This document shows positions 16,423 through 25,536 of a stretch of 64,000 bases of DNA, one piece after another. The stretch is from Hyphomicrobiales bacterium (GTDB lineage Bacteria; Pseudomonadota; Alphaproteobacteria; Rhizobiales; Rhizobiaceae): the NCBI GenBank assembly GCA_900474095.1, contig UCOA01000086.1, positions 1-64,000 of the forward strand. Direction: 5' to 3'. Both the position numbers and the translations under genes were made by a program. The first letter of the stretch is position 1, and every line of letters begins with the position of its first letter. Below the pieces are notes generated by a model. That model did not search any database, had not been told where the DNA came from, and saw only the letters and a program-made list of their open reading frames with translations.

Positions 16423-16590
16423 TCATACGGTAGGAGCCATCTCCCGCAGTTCCTTGATATTCACCGATACGATCGGTTTGGTAAAGCTCGACCAGCCGCA
16501 GCCGGATTCTAATTTGTCGGCCGAGGCGAACAGCGGTTCGCCGGAAACGACGTCGAGATCGTTCCTTGGCACCTTGTTGGCCCGTCGCCT
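16423..16590 (-). pseudogene. Fragment of methionine sulfoxide reductase MsrB
   Basis: The minus strand reads [20 protein letters not shown], then [16 protein letters not shown] and VNIKELREM, then a stop. This is the N-terminal third of MsrB, including the GCGW-S-FTKPI stretch. The zinc Cys of the usual CGEPLF is Ser here, and the catalytic C-terminal half is absent. It sits between msrA and the flavoprotein gene, suggesting an msrB was partly deleted at this junction. Confidence 0.75.
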
Positions 16591-17945
16591 TAGCCCAAGC
16601 CCCTCAGAAGCGTCGGAATCAGTTCCGACACCGTTGGATGGATCGGAACCGACCACTGGAGATCGGTGTAGCGGGTACCGGCGTTCATGGCATCGATGAA
16701 CCCGTGAATCGCTTCGTCGCCTTCTATGCCCAGAATCGCGGCCCCGAGGATTTCCCTGGTTTCGGCGTCGGCTATTACTTTCATGAAGCCCCTCGTTTCA
16801 TCCCGTTCCTTTGCCCGTCCAACCTGGGCCATGGGGCGCTTGGAGACAAAAACCTTGCGCCCCAAGGAGGCTGCCTCCCTTTCGGTCATTCCGACACGGC
16901 CGAGCGGCGGATCGATGTAGAGGGCATATGCCGGAATCCGGCTCGACACCTTGCGGTCTTCGCCGTTGAGAAGGTTGGCGGCAACGATCTCGAAGTCATT
17001 GTAGGAGGTGTGCGTAAAGGCTCCGCGCCCGTTACAGTCGCCGAGCGCCCAAATGCCTGGAACGTTGGTCGAGAGCGTGTCGTCGACAGCGATGTAGCCA
17101 CGGGGAGTTACCGCGACACCGGCGACGTCGAGGCCGAGATCATCGGTGTTCGGCTTACGCCCGGTCGCTACAAGAACGTGGCTGGCGTCGATGTCGCCGC
17201 CGTCCAAGGATATCCGTATTCCCTCTCCATATCGAGCAAAGGCGATGCGTTCCGCTCCGGTGCGGACGTCAATTCCCTCCGCCTCAAGGATTTCCCGGAT
17301 GGCTTCGGAAACGTCCTCGTCTTCGCGCGAGGCGATGTGGGCTCCGCGCTCGATCACGGTGACTTTGGCGCCGAACCGTCGATACATCTGCGCGAACTCC
17401 AAGCCGATGTAGCTTCCGCCGATAACGCCGAGGTGGCGGGGCAGGGTGTCGAGGTCCAGGATTGACGTGCTGGTGAGGTAACCGATGTCGTTGATTCCCG
17501 GCAGGTCGGGGATGACCGGACGAGCCCCGACGTTGAGGAATATCCGCGGCGCGGCGAGGGTCTCGCCGTTAACGCCGACCCTGTCGGCTGCTTTAAATTG
17601 GGCTTGGCCATAGATGGTGGTGACAGCATCCATACTGCCGAGCCAGTCCGCCAGTCCATTGCGGGCGTCCATGGTTATCTGGTGTGCACGGCGTCGAACC
17701 GCCTGCATGTCGACTGCGACTTCGCCCGCGATCTTCACGCCCAACTCGGGGCCGCGCCGGCTGACATATGCCGCTCGGGCGCTGGCCACCAGCGTCTTGG
17801 TGGGCATGCAACCGGCATTGACGCAGGTTCCGCCGAGGAACTTTCGTTCGATGATCGCAAGCTTCATGCCGCGTTCGGCCATCCTCGCTGCGAGGAAGGG
17901 GCCAGCTTGGCCAGCACCGACGAAAATCGCATCGAACCGCCGCAT
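16590..17945 (-). CDS. Class I pyridine nucleotide-disulfide oxidoreductase (mercuric reductase-like)
   Basis: A flavoprotein of about 451 residues. From ATG 17945 (SD GGAG): FAD motif VGAGQAGP near 9-16, redox disulfide [13 protein letters not shown] with Cys41 and Cys46, the NAD(P) motif [19 protein letters not shown], the second FAD motif [15 protein letters not shown], and a dimerisation domain with the catalytic His region [12 protein letters not shown]. No N-terminal HMA domain and no C-terminal Cys pair are present, so mercury reduction is unlikely. This subgroup is usually annotated as FAD-containing oxidoreductase of unknown disulfide substrate. ATG 17972 is an alternative start. Confidence 0.92.
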   Translation of the reverse strand: MRRFDAIFVGAGQAGPFLAARMAERGMKLAIIERKFLGGTCVNAGCMPTKTLVASARAAYVSRRGPELGVKIAGEVAVDMQAVRRRAHQITMDARNGLADWLGSMDAVTTIYGQAQFKAADRVGVNGETLAAPRIFLNVGARPVIPDLPGINDIGYLTSTSILDLDTLPRHLGVIGGSYIGLEFAQMYRRFGAKVTVIERGAHIASREDEDVSEAIREILEAEGIDVRTGAERIAFARYGEGIRISLDGGDIDASHVLVATGRKPNTDDLGLDVAGVAVTPRGYIAVDDTLSTNVPGIWALGDCNGRGAFTHTSYNDFEIVAANLLNGEDRKVSSRIPAYALYIDPPLGRVGMTEREAASLGRKVFVSKRPMAQVGRAKERDETRGFMKVIADAETREILGAAILGIEGDEAIHGFIDAMNAGTRYTDLQWSVPIHPTVSELIPTLLRGLG

Positions 17946-18089
17946 CAGACTGCTCCGAAACCATCCAGACAATGATCATTGAGGAGACGTTTCACCCCGT
18001 GCCTCTCGCTTAGCGACCGAGCATACCACATGGATCGGCCCAAGCGCACCGCTATGCGTTCGGGGGCGCTGGACTAAAATGGGCAAGTC

Positions 18090-18280
18090 GCTTCAGGATT
18101 TGGCAGCCGTAGCGCGCGGCTCACCAGACTTTTGGAGATGCCGCTCATACCCATGGCCTTGACCAGATCGTCGACAGAACGGGTCGAGATTTCCTGGATA
18201 TAAGCTTCCTGGATAACCGCTGTCAGAGCCTTCACGACGGTGAGGGGAAGGAATTGCTCCAAGCGCAGGTGCACGGCATC
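18090..18280 (-). pseudogene. IS256-family (mutator type) transposase fragment
   Basis: A short minus-strand stretch reads KALTAVIQEAYIQEISTRS followed by VDDLVKAMGMSGISKSLVSR. This is the DNA-binding region of IS256-family transposases. Both flanks are lost: the residues before and after do not continue the family. It is a dead remnant only about 60 codons long. Confidence 0.85.
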
Positions 18281-18535
18281 GTTGTATTCGGCGAAGGAAG
18301 GATTGAAATATGAGCGATGCCAAGGGCAAGCCCAGCGCAGTGATTGCCCGAGAATTTAAAGGCACGCTCGCCTTCGCAGAGATCACCGTGAACATCCGCG
18401 GCAAGTCACAGTATCGTCCATCCGCCTCCACGCAGCCGACCGACGGGTCGTGCAAGCCTGAGGCCTGGGCCTCCTTTCACCGCAGCAGCGCGGGACCGCC
18501 ATTCCTCAACATTTTATTTTTGGGCTGCGCCCGCA

Positions 18536-18558
18536 TTTGCGGCTGAAACAGCCGCAAA
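18536..18558. repeat. Perfect 10-base inverted repeat
   Basis: TTTGCGGCTG (18536-18545) pairs with CAGCCGCAAA (18549-18558) around AAA. No T-run follows on either strand. It may be an old insertion-sequence end or a factor-independent stop for leftward RNA; function open. Confidence 0.5.
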
Positions 18559-18700
18559 GGCCGCGTTGAATGCCCAAAGTATCAATGGTTGCGATTGAAA
18601 AACGTCGCAATCCCTCCTGTTTGCGACACCGCATTTTCCCATTGAGAAATCCGCTTGCCGGGCTTGCCGTTCGGAAAAACGCGAATATACTCAGGAATAA

Positions 18701-18722
18701 TTATTTCCACAGAGTGAAATAA
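18701..18722 (+). promoter_or_regulatory. Operator-like dyad in front of dmmD
   Basis: TTATTTC (18701-18707) and GAAATAA (18716-18722) form a perfect inverted repeat with an 8-base spacer, ending 16 bases before the dmmD ATG and touching its AAGGGA ribosome site. Its symmetry and position suggest a repressor operator for the methylamine operon. A second, weaker inverted repeat (TTGCGA...TCGCAA) lies at 18589-18610. No regulator gene is adjacent. Confidence 0.5.
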
Positions 18723-18738
18723 ATAAGGGAACAAGTCC

Positions 18739-19872
18739 ATGGCATTGAGCTGGCGTTTTTCCGCCCTTGCAGACCGGCATCGTGCGCTGGGATCGAATCT
18801 TGAGGACTGGAGCGGCATGGGAACCGCCTGGACCTACGACAAGGACATCTACGAGGAACACATCGCCGTGCGCACCAAGGCCGGCATCATGGATGTGTCG
18901 GGCCTGAAAAAGGTCCATCTCGTCGGCCCGCATGCGATCGCCATCCTGGAATACATCACCACCCGCGACATGACCAAGATCTATCCCGGCAGGTCGGTCT
19001 ATGCCTGCATGCTCAACGATCGCGGTCATTTCACCGACGACTGCATCGTCTACCGCACCGGCCCGAACTCCTGGATGTTGGTGCATGGCTCTGGATCCGG
19101 TTTTGAGGAAATCGTCAAGCAGGCCGCCGGCCGCAACTGCGCCGTCCTGTTCGACGACGATCTGCATGACCTCTCGCTGCAAGGCCCGCTCGCTGTCGAT
19201 TATCTCGAAAAATACGTTCCGGGTATCCGCGATCTCAGATATTTCCATCACATGCAGACGACGCTCTTCGGCGCGCCCGTGATGATCTCGCGCACAGGCT
19301 ATACCGGCGAACGCGGTTACGAAATCTTCGTGCGCGGCCAGGATGCCGGCATGGTCTGGGACCGCATCGTCGATGAAGGCAAGGCGGTCGGCATCATCCC
19401 CGTCTGCTTCAGCGTTCTCGACATGCTGCGCGTCGAAAGCTACCTGCTCTTCTATCCCTACGACAATTCTCAGATGTATCCGTTCGCCAACGAGCAGCCG
19501 GGCGACAGCTTGTGGGAACTCGGCCTCGATTTCACCGTCAGTCCTGGCAAGACCGGCTTCCGCGGCGCCGAGGAACATGCCCGCCTCAAGGGTAACGAGC
19601 GTTTCAAGATCTTCGGTCTCTTGGTTGAGGCCGACGGCCCGACCGATCTCGGCGACGCGGTTTGGGCCGGCGACAAAAAGGTCGGCGTCATCACCTGCTC
19701 GTCCTATTCCAAGCTCACCAACCGCTCCATGGCAATCATGCGGGTCGACGTGCCCTATGCTGTGCAAGGCACCAGGCTCGAGGTAAAGGGTAAAAACGTC
19801 AGCGCACCGGCAATCGCGCATACGATTACCTTCGACGATCCGGAAAAGAAGAAGCGGACGGCGCAGGGCTGA
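18739..19872 (+). CDS. dmmD: GcvT-like tetrahydrofolate-binding protein of methylamine operon (DmmD)
   Basis: A 377-residue aminomethyltransferase-family (GcvT) protein. Family marks include SGLKKVHLVGPHAIAILEY, DRGHFTDDCIVYR, the SRTGYTGERGYEIF core and PGKTGFRGAEEH. Such proteins pass one-carbon units (formaldehyde level) to tetrahydrofolate. As the first gene of the dmmDABC-tmm run, it most likely captures the formaldehyde released when dimethylamine is demethylated. The ATG follows AAGGGA and overlaps a probable operator. A DMSP- or glycine-specific role is less likely, given the next three genes. Confidence 0.88.
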   Translation: MALSWRFSALADRHRALGSNLEDWSGMGTAWTYDKDIYEEHIAVRTKAGIMDVSGLKKVHLVGPHAIAILEYITTRDMTKIYPGRSVYACMLNDRGHFTDDCIVYRTGPNSWMLVHGSGSGFEEIVKQAAGRNCAVLFDDDLHDLSLQGPLAVDYLEKYVPGIRDLRYFHHMQTTLFGAPVMISRTGYTGERGYEIFVRGQDAGMVWDRIVDEGKAVGIIPVCFSVLDMLRVESYLLFYPYDNSQMYPFANEQPGDSLWELGLDFTVSPGKTGFRGAEEHARLKGNERFKIFGLLVEADGPTDLGDAVWAGDKKVGVITCSSYSKLTNRSMAIMRVDVPYAVQGTRLEVKGKNVSAPAIAHTITFDDPEKKKRTAQG

Positions 19873-19882
19873 GGAGATTGGC

Positions 19883-20488
19883 ATGCTCGTTCAAGGGATC
19901 AAAAGCAGACCGGAATACAAGGGCCTCGACATCGACCCCCATGCCAAACGCCACCTCTTCGTCCTCGAGGGCGATGGGGCTCAGGCCCTGATCGATCAAG
20001 CCACGACGAAGGGCAGCGAATTCCTGACGAAATCGGAAATCCTCTATCTGGCCGCGGGCGCCGCGCCTAAAGCCTATGACGTCACACTTTCGGCGCTCTC
20101 CCCGGACATCTTCTGGCAGGCGCCGACGCTCCAGCCGCTCCTGTTTCGGCTGCGGGCCTGTCTCGATCTGGCGCGTATGGGAACCCGACTTTATGTTTCC
20201 GGTACCGAGGGCTTCATCGGCCAGATCATGCAAGTGGGTATGGACTACGGCATCGATTACCACTCCATCCACACCGAACATCGCGGCTCGACGGCCAGGC
20301 GCGTCCAATGCGTGCACTGCAAGGGCATCACCGACAATGTGACGACAAGCCCCTTTGCCTGCACCCATTGCAGCCTGCCGCTCCTGGTGCGCGACCATTA
20401 CTCCCGACGCCTCGGCGCCTTCCAGGGCGTGAATATCGATGCGGAAGAACCCGGTACCGCCTCTGCGCCTGAGGAGATGTTCCCGTGA
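19883..20488 (+). CDS. dmmA: Dimethylamine monooxygenase subunit DmmA
   Basis: A 201-residue protein with an N-terminal alpha/beta domain (about 1-125) and a C-terminal zinc-ribbon. The ribbon reads CVHCKGITDNVTTSPFACTHC, giving two CxxC knuckles near residues 139-159, followed by RDHYSRRLGAFQGV, a stretch typical of DmmA-family subunits. It is part of the heme-dependent dimethylamine monooxygenase that demethylates dimethylamine to methylamine and formaldehyde. It starts 10 bases after dmmD (SD GAGGAGA) and overlaps dmmB by four bases (GTGA). Confidence 0.85.
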   Translation: MLVQGIKSRPEYKGLDIDPHAKRHLFVLEGDGAQALIDQATTKGSEFLTKSEILYLAAGAAPKAYDVTLSALSPDIFWQAPTLQPLLFRLRACLDLARMGTRLYVSGTEGFIGQIMQVGMDYGIDYHSIHTEHRGSTARRVQCVHCKGITDNVTTSPFACTHCSLPLLVRDHYSRRLGAFQGVNIDAEEPGTASAPEEMFP

Positions 20489-21450
20489 GCTTGAATACAG
20501 ATATGCCCGTCAGGGTCGCAGCGGTAACGCAGGTGACCGACCTCGTCAAACGCTTCCGCTTCGAGCGGATGGACGGCCATCGCATGCCGTTCTTCTCTGG
20601 TGGTGCCCATGTCGTCGTTTCGATGAACGACAACGGCCTGCTGCGCCGCAATCCGTATTCGCTGATGTCCAATCCAGACGACAATAGCGCCTATGAAATC
20701 AGCGTATTGCGTGTTCCCAATTCACGCGGCGGCTCGATCTTCATGCACGAACAGGTACGTCCCGGCGATCAGCTTACGGTGAGCCAGCCGGTCAATCTCT
20801 TTGCGCCGGACCATCGCGGCCGCAAGCATATCCTGTTTGCCGGCGGCATCGGCATCACCCCGTTCATCGCCATGATCGAGCAGTTCAGCCGCGACAACAT
20901 CGCCTTCGAACTGCACTACGCCATCCGCTCGCGTTCGCACGGCGCCTACTGGCAGCAACTACTCGATCGATACGGCCCGCGCCGGATCAAGATCTACGTC
21001 GACGAGGAAAAAACCTCCATTCCCGTCGCCGAGATCGCCGACAACCAGCCGCTCGGCACGCATCTCTATGTCTGCGGTCCTACCGGCATGATCGACGGCG
21101 TGCTGATGACGGCACTCAAAGCCGGATGGCCGAAGGAAAACCTGCATTCTGAACGCTTCCTTGCGCCGCCCGCTGGTCTGCCGTTCCAGGTCTTCCTCGA
21201 GACGTCCAACATTCACATGACGGTCGGCGAGCATCAAAGCATTCTTGAAGCCGCCGAAGCGCATGGCTGCGACGCCCCCTACATGTGCCGTGGCGGCGCC
21301 TGCGGCCAATGTGAGACCGAAGTACTTTCGTGCGACGGCACGCTGCAACACAACGATATTTACCTGTCGGACGATGAAAGGGCGTCCGGCAAAAAAATCA
21401 TGATCTGCGTATCGCGCTTCAAAGGCCAGCAACTCGTTCTTCATCTCTAG
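20485..21450 (+). CDS. dmmB: Dimethylamine monooxygenase reductase subunit DmmB (PDR/VanB type)
   Basis: A 321-residue phthalate-dioxygenase-reductase-type protein that feeds electrons from NAD(P)H to the oxygenase. The flavin-binding barrel has RRNPYSLMSNPDD, the nucleotide-binding motif is FAGGIGITPFIAM, and a plant-type [2Fe-2S] domain has CX4CX2C (CRGGACGQC) plus the distal Cys of IMICVSRFKG. The start is GTG 20485, overlapping the dmmA stop, so translation is coupled. Confidence 0.92.
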   Translation: MSLNTDMPVRVAAVTQVTDLVKRFRFERMDGHRMPFFSGGAHVVVSMNDNGLLRRNPYSLMSNPDDNSAYEISVLRVPNSRGGSIFMHEQVRPGDQLTVSQPVNLFAPDHRGRKHILFAGGIGITPFIAMIEQFSRDNIAFELHYAIRSRSHGAYWQQLLDRYGPRRIKIYVDEEKTSIPVAEIADNQPLGTHLYVCGPTGMIDGVLMTALKAGWPKENLHSERFLAPPAGLPFQVFLETSNIHMTVGEHQSILEAAEAHGCDAPYMCRGGACGQCETEVLSCDGTLQHNDIYLSDDERASGKKIMICVSRFKGQQLVLHL

Positions 21451-21522
21451 AGCGCGTCATTTGAACGATGAAGCGCTCCATCCCATTGTTTTACCGTAGT
21501 TCCAGCACCGAAGGCCAGAAAG

Positions 21523-22563
21523 ATGACCATCACGTTCAGGAACGAGACGTTCCGCGACGACTTCACCTTCCGAAACAGCCTCCACAACATCAGGCGTTTT
21601 CCCTTCCCCTTCGACCGCGACGAGTACATGTATTCGGTCAACATGGAACCGCATGTCCGGGGGCGGCAAGACAGCGTTTTCGAAAACCTGATCGATGTCG
21701 ACGAGCACTATGTTGCCGAGATGCACGACCGGGCGCTGGTGCTGAAGGAAGATCCTCTGCGCTGCCAGGCCTTGTCGCACATGATGGCGGCGCAATGGGA
21801 CACGGTGGAACTGCTGATGGAACATCAGTCGCAGGACTATCCCGAGCACTTCACCTTGGAAAAGAACGACGACCGCTGGCGCTGGATCAATCGGCCGATG
21901 GGGATCGATGACACGTTCACCTTTGGCGATCCCTCCACCCTGCGCTATCCGCCGATGGAATACATCACGAGGCAGGCGCAGGGCGATTTCTGCGTCGTCG
22001 ACCAGCGTGACAATAACCTCTGGATGGATGCCGGAATGGTCACCACCCAGGCCGACTGGTCGCTCGATTTCGATATCGGCATGAACTTCATGGAATGGCA
22101 CGGCCCGGTGCCGCTCGCCCATCAGATCGGCGTCTTCGATCGTGCCCTGAAATTCCTGCTCAACCTGCAACAGGGCAGACCGACACGTCGCCTGAACTGG
22201 ACGATGACCGTCAATCCGCGTCTTGATACCAGCCCGGAAAACTACCACAAATGGGGGCCGGACCGCACGACGGTGACGCCCGAGAATGTCGGCGAGAAAA
22301 TGCACCTGCGCGTCGAACTGCAGAGCCTCTGGCGCCTGCCGCGCTCCAACGCCATCCTCTTTGTCATCCGCTGTTATCTGATCAGTTTCAACGAATTGGT
22401 GACGGTGGCGAAATGGGGCCGCCGCCTGCCTCGGGTATTGAAAAGCCTGCCGCCCGAGATCGTCGACTACAAGGGGCTGACGCGCAACCGGCCGATCATG
22501 CTGGATTGGCTTTCGAAATACGATGATGGGGCGCCGACGAGCGCTGGCAATTTCCCGGATTGA
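21523..22563 (+). CDS. dmmC: Heme-dependent oxidative N-demethylase subunit DmmC (DUF3445)
   Basis: A 346-residue protein of the DUF3445/heme-dependent oxidative N-demethylase family, the probable oxygen-activating subunit of the dimethylamine monooxygenase. Recognisable stretches are RFPFPFDRDEYMYSVNME, PTRRLNWTMTVNPRLDT and LRVELQSLWRLPRSNAILFV followed by IRCYLISFNELV. The family binds heme; I cannot assign the ligand from sequence alone. It follows dmmB by 72 bases on the same strand. Confidence 0.87.
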   Translation: MTITFRNETFRDDFTFRNSLHNIRRFPFPFDRDEYMYSVNMEPHVRGRQDSVFENLIDVDEHYVAEMHDRALVLKEDPLRCQALSHMMAAQWDTVELLMEHQSQDYPEHFTLEKNDDRWRWINRPMGIDDTFTFGDPSTLRYPPMEYITRQAQGDFCVVDQRDNNLWMDAGMVTTQADWSLDFDIGMNFMEWHGPVPLAHQIGVFDRALKFLLNLQQGRPTRRLNWTMTVNPRLDTSPENYHKWGPDRTTVTPENVGEKMHLRVELQSLWRLPRSNAILFVIRCYLISFNELVTVAKWGRRLPRVLKSLPPEIVDYKGLTRNRPIMLDWLSKYDDGAPTSAGNFPD

Positions 22564-22572
22564 TGGCTTGAC

Positions 22573-22661
22573 TGCCCCTCATCCGCCCTGTCGGGCATTT
22601 TCCCCGTACCGGGGGAAGCTGCCCAGCGGCGGCCGGCGCTTGCGGGAGAGGGCTGGGGGCA
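22573..22661. repeat. Rhizobial intergenic mosaic-type repeat
   Basis: The sequence CCCCTCATCCGCCCTGTCGG, then TTTTCCCCGTACCGGGGGAAG and GGCTGGGGGCA has the layout of the palindromic RIME-type elements scattered between genes in Rhizobiaceae, with roughly inverted ends (TGCCCCTCATCC / GGCTGGGGGCA). It lies between dmmC and tmm and would fold in the mRNA. Confidence 0.7.
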
Positions 22662-22726
22662 ATTCGCAGACGCAGGCGAAAACACCAAAGACACGTGAAA
22701 CGACATAAAAAAGGGAACTGAAAAAC

Positions 22727-24064
22727 ATGACCAGAGTAGCCGTGATCGGCGCAGGGCCATCGGGCCTTGCCCAGTTGAGAGCCTTCCAATCGGCAGCCCA
22801 GAAGGGCGTAGAAATCCCCGAAGTGGTGTGCTTCGAAAAGCAGGCTGACTGGGGCGGCCTGTGGAACTACACCTGGCGCACCGGCCTCGACGAATATGGC
22901 GAACCCGTCCACGGCAGCATGTACCGCTATCTCTGGTCGAACGGCCCCAAGGAATGCCTCGAGTTCGCCGACTATTCCTTCGAGGAGCATTTCGGCAAGC
23001 CGATCGCATCTTATCCGCCCCGCGCGGTGTTGTGGGATTATATAAAGGGCCGCGTCGAAAAGGCCGATGTGCGCAAATGGGTGCGCTTCTCGACCCCGGT
23101 GCGCATGGTCAAGTTTGACGAGGCAACCAAGAAATTCACGGTCACCGCCCACAACCGCATCGAAGACCGGATGTATGAGGAGGAATTCGACTATGTCGTC
23201 GTTGCCTCCGGCCATTTCTCTACCCCTAATGTTCCCTATTTCGAGGGCGTGAAGACCTTCAACGGGCGCGTCATGCACGCCCACGACTTCCGCGATGCGC
23301 TGGAATTCAAAAACAAGGACGTGCTGATCGTCGGCCGCAGCTATTCGGCCGAGGACATCGGTTCTCAATGCTGGAAATACGGCGCGAGATCGGTCACAAC
23401 GAGCTACCGTTCCAAGCCGATGGGCTTTAGATGGCCGGAACGCTTCCAAGAACGCCCGCTTTTGCAAAAACTCGTCAATAAGACCGCCCATTTTGCCGAC
23501 GGCTCGACCAAGGAAGTCGATGCGCTAATCCTGTGCACTGGCTATCTCCACCACTTCCCGTTCCTGCCCGACGATTTGCGCCTGAAGACCGCCAACCGCC
23601 TCTGGTCCGACAGTCTCTACAAGGGCGTCGTCTACGAGGACAATCCGCAGCTGTTTTATATCGGCATGCAGGACCAGTTCTACACGTTCAACATGTTCGA
23701 CGCGCAGGCCTGGTGGGCGCGCGACGTGATCATGGGGCGCATCGGACTGCCCACGCCGGAAGAAATGAAGGCGCACTTCAACAAATGGCGTGCACGCGAG
23801 GAAAAGCTGGAGGACGCCGAGCAGATGATCTGGTTCCAGGGCGACTATGTGCTGGAATTGCTGGAAGACACGGACTATCCGAAGTTCGATGTCGAAGGCA
23901 CCAACCAGATCTTCATGGAATGGGAACACCACAAGGCCGAAAGCATCATGGGCTTCCGTGACAATGCCTACCGCTCGGTGATGACCGGCAACATGGCGCC
24001 GAAACACCATACGCCGTGGCTCGACGCACTCGACGATACGCTGGAAGTCTATCTGAAGAACTGA
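22727..24064 (+). CDS. tmm: Trimethylamine monooxygenase Tmm (flavin monooxygenase)
   Basis: A 445-residue bacterial flavin-containing monooxygenase that oxidises trimethylamine to its N-oxide with NADPH and oxygen. Visible motifs are the FAD site GAGPSG (8-13), [20 protein letters not shown], the FMO signature [13 protein letters not shown], the NADPH region [11 protein letters not shown] and [15 protein letters not shown]. The C-terminal part ([19 protein letters not shown] and beyond) is typical of Tmm rather than general FMOs. It closes the dmmDABC unit and is followed by a perfect terminator. Confidence 0.93.
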   Translation: MTRVAVIGAGPSGLAQLRAFQSAAQKGVEIPEVVCFEKQADWGGLWNYTWRTGLDEYGEPVHGSMYRYLWSNGPKECLEFADYSFEEHFGKPIASYPPRAVLWDYIKGRVEKADVRKWVRFSTPVRMVKFDEATKKFTVTAHNRIEDRMYEEEFDYVVVASGHFSTPNVPYFEGVKTFNGRVMHAHDFRDALEFKNKDVLIVGRSYSAEDIGSQCWKYGARSVTTSYRSKPMGFRWPERFQERPLLQKLVNKTAHFADGSTKEVDALILCTGYLHHFPFLPDDLRLKTANRLWSDSLYKGVVYEDNPQLFYIGMQDQFYTFNMFDAQAWWARDVIMGRIGLPTPEEMKAHFNKWRAREEKLEDAEQMIWFQGDYVLELLEDTDYPKFDVEGTNQIFMEWEHHKAESIMGFRDNAYRSVMTGNMAPKHHTPWLDALDDTLEVYLKN

Positions 24065-24087
24065 TCTCGGCATCATCAGCAAAAACC

Positions 24088-24120
24088 ATTCTGAAGGTCA
24101 GTCCCTCTGACCTTCAGAAT
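24088..24120 (+). terminator. Strong stem-loop after tmm
   Basis: A perfect 14-base stem (24088-24101 with 24107-24120, loop TCCCT) begins 24 bases after the tmm stop. A run TTTTTG follows within a few bases. It closes the methylamine operon. Confidence 0.88.
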
Positions 24121-24793
24121 CGATTTTTGCGATCGGGCCAAACCGTCAAAGCGTAACGGGAACCAACCAACGCCAAAACTCTTCCAATTCGCCCTACAAT
24201 AAGCACGAGTTAGCCATTGGCCTTCAGAGCAGTCTTCTCGGTCGTATGAACGGCGGTTGCCGAATTTGCCGTGCCCGCTTTCGGAAATGCGCTCCCTTAC
24301 CAACATGGGCGGATTCTCGCCGGCTTTTCACAGTTATGCAATGTGTGAGAAAAGAACGGGCGGCAACCACAGAAGTGCCAAAATTCACACGAAAATCTCA
24401 CATTAACTGCCTAGTCTCAAATTAAGTGCCGCACTATCTTATTGAAAATATTAGCGTGAGGGTCTCACGGTTAACTGCAAAAGGACAAGCGTCAGGATTC
24501 GTTTCCGGTTTCAACGATCTCGCAATGGCGAGGCAGGCGGTCCGCCCGCCTCTCCAAGTGCTCTGCTCGATGCGTTGCAGCCTATTCTATCTCAGCGATA
24601 GTCCGAACGAAGGTCTCCTTCGGGCCAACATGCCCCCAGTCCCCTGGAGCCTGACTTCCGTCTGGAAGTGGGCAAGCGAGCGATGGCATTGCGCCCTGAA
24701 CGTAGCCACTCACCGGTGGAACTGAAGGGCACCAATCGAGTGGGGCAAGTCGACCGCGATTCTTAATGCGATGCCCTTCTGCGGGGCAAGGTC
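24121..24793. other. Intergenic stretch of about 670 bases
   Basis: No gene I can support. Base composition is less GC-rich than the neighbours in places. A near-perfect 11-base inverted repeat (GAGGCAGGCGG / CCGCCCGCCTC) is near 24530-24555. Frames in this region have no ribosome sites or family features. Confidence 0.35.
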
Positions 24794-25180
24794 TTATGTG
24801 TTCCCATGCAAGCTCTGAGCATACACATAAATGGCCTGACCGAGAAAATTCACCATGCGAGGATGATAGCTGTTGTGAAAATCCCTCATGTTTTCATTCT
24901 CCTCGTAGAAGAGAGCCATACCGATGTAGGCCTCCTTTGTAGGAACATAGAAGCGACAAGCAATTGAATAATGCTGTGCTATGATCGCCTGGACATCAGG
25001 AGTGGAGGGCGATGAGTCATCCAATATGGCGGAAAGCTTCTTATAGAGCGCATCCCAATCCGCATGAACTTGCGGTCTGTCTACGTGCGACCAGTTAGCG
25101 GTATCAGCGAGAGATTTTTTCTGCTCAGCGCTCAGCGCGCTTCTGCACTGGGATAGGAATTCACTAGAGGCATTTATCAA
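24794..25180 (-). CDS. Stand-alone TipAS-domain protein
   Basis: A 128-residue all-helical protein matching the TipAS antibiotic-recognition domain, normally the C-terminal ligand-binding half of MerR-type TipAL regulators. Matching stretches are DTANWSHVDRPQVHADWDAL, PSTPDVQAIIAQHYSIACRF and HPRMVNFLGQAIYVYAQ. In TipAS the domain wraps around thiopeptide antibiotics. No MerR DNA-binding part precedes it, so it may bind and sequester a ligand, or be the leftover half of a regulator. Codon use is less GC-rich than average here, hinting at transfer. Confidence 0.72.
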   Translation of the reverse strand: MINASSEFLSQCRSALSAEQKKSLADTANWSHVDRPQVHADWDALYKKLSAILDDSSPSTPDVQAIIAQHYSIACRFYVPTKEAYIGMALFYEENENMRDFHNSYHPRMVNFLGQAIYVYAQSLHGNT

Positions 25181-25536
25181 CTTTTATCACTCCGAGTATA
25201 CGGTCTGGACCAGCCCCTCTTTACACAAAAAAACGTTGCTGTGTATCCGCGCTGGCGTTTGTCACAATGGCGGGGCTTCGGGCGGCCTGGTCTGATCCGA
25301 GTACTTTCTGCCAGCGTCCTGATGCGTCGTCGTCAGAACGTCCCTGCCGGGACGTGGGTACGGTGATTCCGCGAGATGGGGTGCAACCGCAGTTGACCGG
25401 CGGATTGCGTCATACCACATTGGAACACTCGACCTGCGAAGCCCCATCATGCGGCGACCGTGTATCGACCGCGAAGACGACCCTGCTTCCGGCAAACGCT
25501 CACTCGGCACGCGCGCAATCCAGATGCTCGGCCCCT
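25181..25536. other. Stretch between TipAS gene and IS21 remnant
   Basis: About 350 bases with no recognised gene. The upstream region of the TipAS gene is at its left end; the rest is probably non-coding flank of the IS21 remnant. Confidence 0.35.

Noticed and set aside
15742-16512. A 256-codon open frame on the plus strand.
   Set aside because: It is antisense to msrA, which has its GCFWG motif and normal length.
16590-17945. Mercuric reductase as the function of the flavoprotein.
   Set aside because: The N-terminal metal-binding domain and C-terminal Cys pair are missing and no mer genes are nearby.
18310-18546. A 78-codon open frame beginning MSDAKGKPSAV next to the IS256 relic.
   Set aside because: The first residues look plausible, but there is no clear ribosome site, the later part is low-quality, and it overlaps relic DNA; not supported strongly enough.
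18691-19884. A 397-codon open frame on the minus strand.
   Set aside because: It is antisense to dmmD over its whole length and has no family features; the plus strand has motifs, a ribosome site and operon context.
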